Below are positions 6,323 through 8,248 of a stretch of 8,248 bases of DNA, in pieces. Numbering within the stretch: the stretch's first letter is position 1; the number at the start of each line of letters is the position of its first letter. The notes under the pieces were generated by a model that saw only the letters and a list, made by a program, of their open reading frames with translations, was not told where the DNA came from and made no database searches. The position numbers were made by a program, and so were the translations under genes. The stretch is from PVC group bacterium (GTDB lineage Bacteria > Verrucomicrobiota > Kiritimatiellia > CAIKKV01 > PXCX01), in NCBI GenBank assembly GCA_003565195.1, contig PXCX01000333.1:1-8248 (forward strand), given 5' to 3'.

Positions 6323-7090
6323 CTAAACGACGGCGGCTTTAACAACAGCCAGAAACGTTTCGGCATCTAAAGCGGCGCCGCCAATCAAGCCACCGTCAAT
6401 ATCGGGTTGACGGAACAAATCGCCCGCATTCGCCGGTTTGACGCTGCCGCCATAAAGGATTCGGGTTTTTTGGGCCGCCGCACGGTTATCGATTTTTTCC
6501 AAACAAATCCGAATAAAGGCATGCACTTCCTGCGCCTGTTCCGGTGTAGCGGTCAATCCGGTGCCGATCGCCCACACCGGCTCGTAGGCCACGATGATCC
6601 CCGAAAGATCCGTGCCGATTCCTTTCAAACTACCCGCCACTTGGGTTTCAATGACCTTGCGGGTTTTACCCGTTTCGCGTTCCTCCAGCGTTTCGCCAAC
6701 GCAGACGATCGGAACCAATCCGGCGGCCATGGCAGCATGCGTTTTGCGGTTCACGATCTGATCGGTTTCATGGAAACAGGTCCGCCGTTCGCTATGCCCC
6801 AGGATTACGTAACGACAACCGGCATCCACCAACATCGGGGGCGCCACTTCGCCGGTATACGCACCTTCGTTCTCCCAGTGCATATTCTGGGCGCCAAGCG
6901 CCACTGATCCCGAGCGTAACACCCCGGCAACCCGGACCAAAGCCGGGAAAGGCGGACAAATCACTGTATCAACCGATGGCGATAAGGGCGACGCTCCGCG
7001 CGCCACCGCCTCCGCCAGCATCGCGGCTTCGTCACCGCATTTGTACATTTTCCAGTTACCGGCCACAACCGGTTTACGCATTACCGTCAT
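6323..7090 (-). CDS. tpiA: Triose-phosphate isomerase
   Basis: TpiA interconverts dihydroxyacetone phosphate and glyceraldehyde 3-phosphate in glycolysis and gluconeogenesis; it acts in the cytoplasm as a (beta/alpha)8 barrel, usually a dimer. The 255-residue product has the normal length. All catalytic positions are present: N12 and K14 in AGNWKMYK, H99 in ILGHSERR, and E170 in VAYEPVWAIGTG, followed by the flexible loop 6. The phosphate-binding elements YGGSVKPAN (213-221) and GLIGGAAL (234-241) are intact. I chose the ATG at 7090 because AGGGAG lies seven bases upstream; a TTG at 7096 and an ATG at 7081 are in frame but worse spaced. It follows pgk by 11 bp, so the two are surely co-transcribed. 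Nothing unusual was seen. Confidence 0.97.
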   Translation of the reverse strand: MTVMRKPVVAGNWKMYKCGDEAAMLAEAVARGASPLSPSVDTVICPPFPALVRVAGVLRSGSVALGAQNMHWENEGAYTGEVAPPMLVDAGCRYVILGHSERRTCFHETDQIVNRKTHAAMAAGLVPIVCVGETLEERETGKTRKVIETQVAGSLKGIGTDLSGIIVAYEPVWAIGTGLTATPEQAQEVHAFIRICLEKIDNRAAAQKTRILYGGSVKPANAGDLFRQPDIDGGLIGGAALDAETFLAVVKAAVV

Positions 7091-7097
7091 AAACAAA

Positions 7098-7103
7098 CTC
7101 CCT
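7098..7103 (-). promoter_or_regulatory. Ribosome binding site of tpiA, overlapping the pgk stop
   Basis: The minus strand reads TAGGGAGTTTGTTTATG, in which TAG is the pgk stop codon and AGGGAG the Shine-Dalgarno site. The overlap with the stop implies translational coupling and picks the ATG at 7090 over the neighbouring in-frame starts. Confidence 0.8.
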
Positions 7104-8248
7104 ATTCCATATCAGACAACGCTTCGATACCGGGTAAAACCTTCCCTTCCAGGAATTCCAGGCTGGCGCCGCCGCCTGTGCTGATATGGGTGATTTTACC
7201 AGCCAGACCGCTGCGATTGACGGCGCTGACACTATCACCGCCACCAATCACACTAACAGCCGCCGAATCCGCGACCGCCCGTGTGACTTCCATGGTTCCC
7301 TCCGCGAACGGCTCCATCTCGAAACAACCCATCGGACCATTCCAGACGATGGTTCGCGCCTTCTCGATTGCACGACTGAAAAGACGCACGCTTTGCGGCC
7401 CGACATCCAAAGCCAGCCAGCCATCCGGAATATCCTTTTCCCCCACGATACGGGTATTGGCGGATTCGCTGAAAGCGTCGGCCACCACATGGTCAACCGG
7501 CAGCAGAATATCAACCCCGTTGTCAGCCGCCTTTTGCAATACGTCGCGAGCCAACTCAACCTTGTCCGGTTCCACCAGCGATTTGCCGACCGGCATCTGT
7601 TTCGCCAGGTAAAACGTATAGGCCATGGCGCCGCCGATGATCAAGGTATCGACCTTCTGCGTCAAATTAGCAAGGACATCGATTTTGCCGCTGATTTTGG
7701 CGCCACCAATGATTGCCACAAAAGGCCGTTCGGGATTTTCAATCGCGCGCCCAAGATATTCGAGTTCCTTTTCGACCAGAAAACCGGCGACCGACTGCTT
7801 GAAAAAACGGTTGACGATCGCCGTCGAGGCATGCGCGCGATGCGCGGTTCCAAATGCGTCGTTACAGAAAACATCGCCCAATCCGGCCAGCTCACGCGCA
7901 AATTGTTCCTGTCGCGTTTTTATATCCGCAGCCGCCCGTTTCTTATCGTCGTCCGAGGCATCGGCGGATAGCTTGGGCTTACCCTCTTCCTCCGCGTAAA
8001 ACCGCAGGTTCTCAAGCAAAAGCACGTCACCCGGCTGCAACGTTTCCGCCGCTGACCGGGCTTCCTCGCCCCTGCAATCGCCGACGAATTTGACCGGCTT
8101 ATCCAGCAACTCGGACAGCCGGTCGGCAACCGGTTTGAGACTGAACTCGGGCTTGACTTCACCGCCGGGCCTTCCCAAATGGCTTGCCAACACCAGCGAC
8201 CCGCCGTTCTCGAGCACATATTGGATGGTCGGCATCGCAGCCCGGATA
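7102..8248 (-). CDS. pgk: Phosphoglycerate kinase, missing its N-terminus at the window edge
   Basis: Pgk transfers the acyl phosphate of 1,3-bisphosphoglycerate to ADP, forming ATP and 3-phosphoglycerate. The frame continues past the right edge: the first visible residues IRAAMPTIQYVLENGG match the middle of the family's N-terminal domain, so the internal ATG at 8235 is not the start. About 30-40 residues, including the RVDFNVP-type substrate loop, lie outside. Visible motifs include ASHLGRPGG (near 8167-8184), LLLENLRFYAEE, CNDAFGTAHRAHAS, the hinge and nucleotide-side IIGGAKISGKIDVL, IVWNGPMGCFE (near 7344), GGGDSVSAV (near 7245) and the C-terminal TGGGASLEFLEGKVLPGI. No key residue is missing in the visible part. 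The stop codon overlaps the tpiA ribosome binding site, an operon arrangement of consecutive glycolytic steps. Confidence 0.96.
   Translation of the reverse strand, partial: IRAAMPTIQYVLENGGSLVLASHLGRPGGEVKPEFSLKPVADRLSELLDKPVKFVGDCRGEEARSAAETLQPGDVLLLENLRFYAEEEGKPKLSADASDDDKKRAAADIKTRQEQFARELAGLGDVFCNDAFGTAHRAHASTAIVNRFFKQSVAGFLVEKELEYLGRAIENPERPFVAIIGGAKISGKIDVLANLTQKVDTLIIGGAMAYTFYLAKQMPVGKSLVEPDKVELARDVLQKAADNGVDILLPVDHVVADAFSESANTRIVGEKDIPDGWLALDVGPQSVRLFSRAIEKARTIVWNGPMGCFEMEPFAEGTMEVTRAVADSAAVSVIGGGDSVSAVNRSGLAGKITHISTGGGASLEFLEGKVLPGIEALSDME

Overview
This window reads as an ordinary stretch of a bacterial chromosome. By eye it is moderately GC-rich (about 54-55% in the lines I counted), with dense housekeeping genes, tight gene spacing and ATG starts, most of them with purine-rich Shine-Dalgarno sites. 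The intergenic DNA carries short degenerate repeat words (gttcag, acatcgaac, gaggtcag). From memory, such repeats are common between genes in Kiritimatiellota, Verrucomicrobiota and related PVC bacteria. That, together with the pgk-tpiA-secG order, makes a PVC-type bacterium my best guess. No marker gene proves it, and confidence is low.

Layout from left to right. (1) At 1-605 on the minus strand, folB (dihydroneopterin aldolase) is followed one base later by folK (HPPK), which runs off the left edge. Together they form a folate-biosynthesis pair. (2) At 606-1135 there is a roughly 530 bp gene-free region holding a diverged tandem duplication of a ~130 bp unit (863-990 and 1005-1137). (3) At 1136-2566 lies the only plus-strand gene, encoding a cytoplasmic transglutaminase-like protein with an intact Cys-His-Asp triad and a C-terminal region I do not recognise. 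It converges on uvrB with 17 bp between the stop codons. (4) At 2584-6112 on the minus strand, secG, a DHH-family phosphoesterase gene and uvrB follow one another. Their functions (protein export, nucleic-acid or nucleotide phosphodiester hydrolysis, and nucleotide excision repair) do not form one pathway. (5) At 6113-6322 there is a 210 bp spacer with an inverted gaggtcag repeat. (6) At 6323-8248 on the minus strand, pgk (entering from the right edge) and tpiA are separated by 11 bp, and the tpiA ribosome binding site overlaps the pgk stop codon. These two encode consecutive glycolytic steps.

I found no tRNA, rRNA, CRISPR array, transposase, phage gene or defence system, and no convincing intrinsic terminator. 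The parts most worth a second look are the repeat pair whose right end contains the transglutaminase start codon, the transglutaminase-like protein itself, the ~100-residue proline-rich tail on SecG, and the DHH phosphoesterase beside uvrB. I see no strong evidence for an undescribed multi-gene system.
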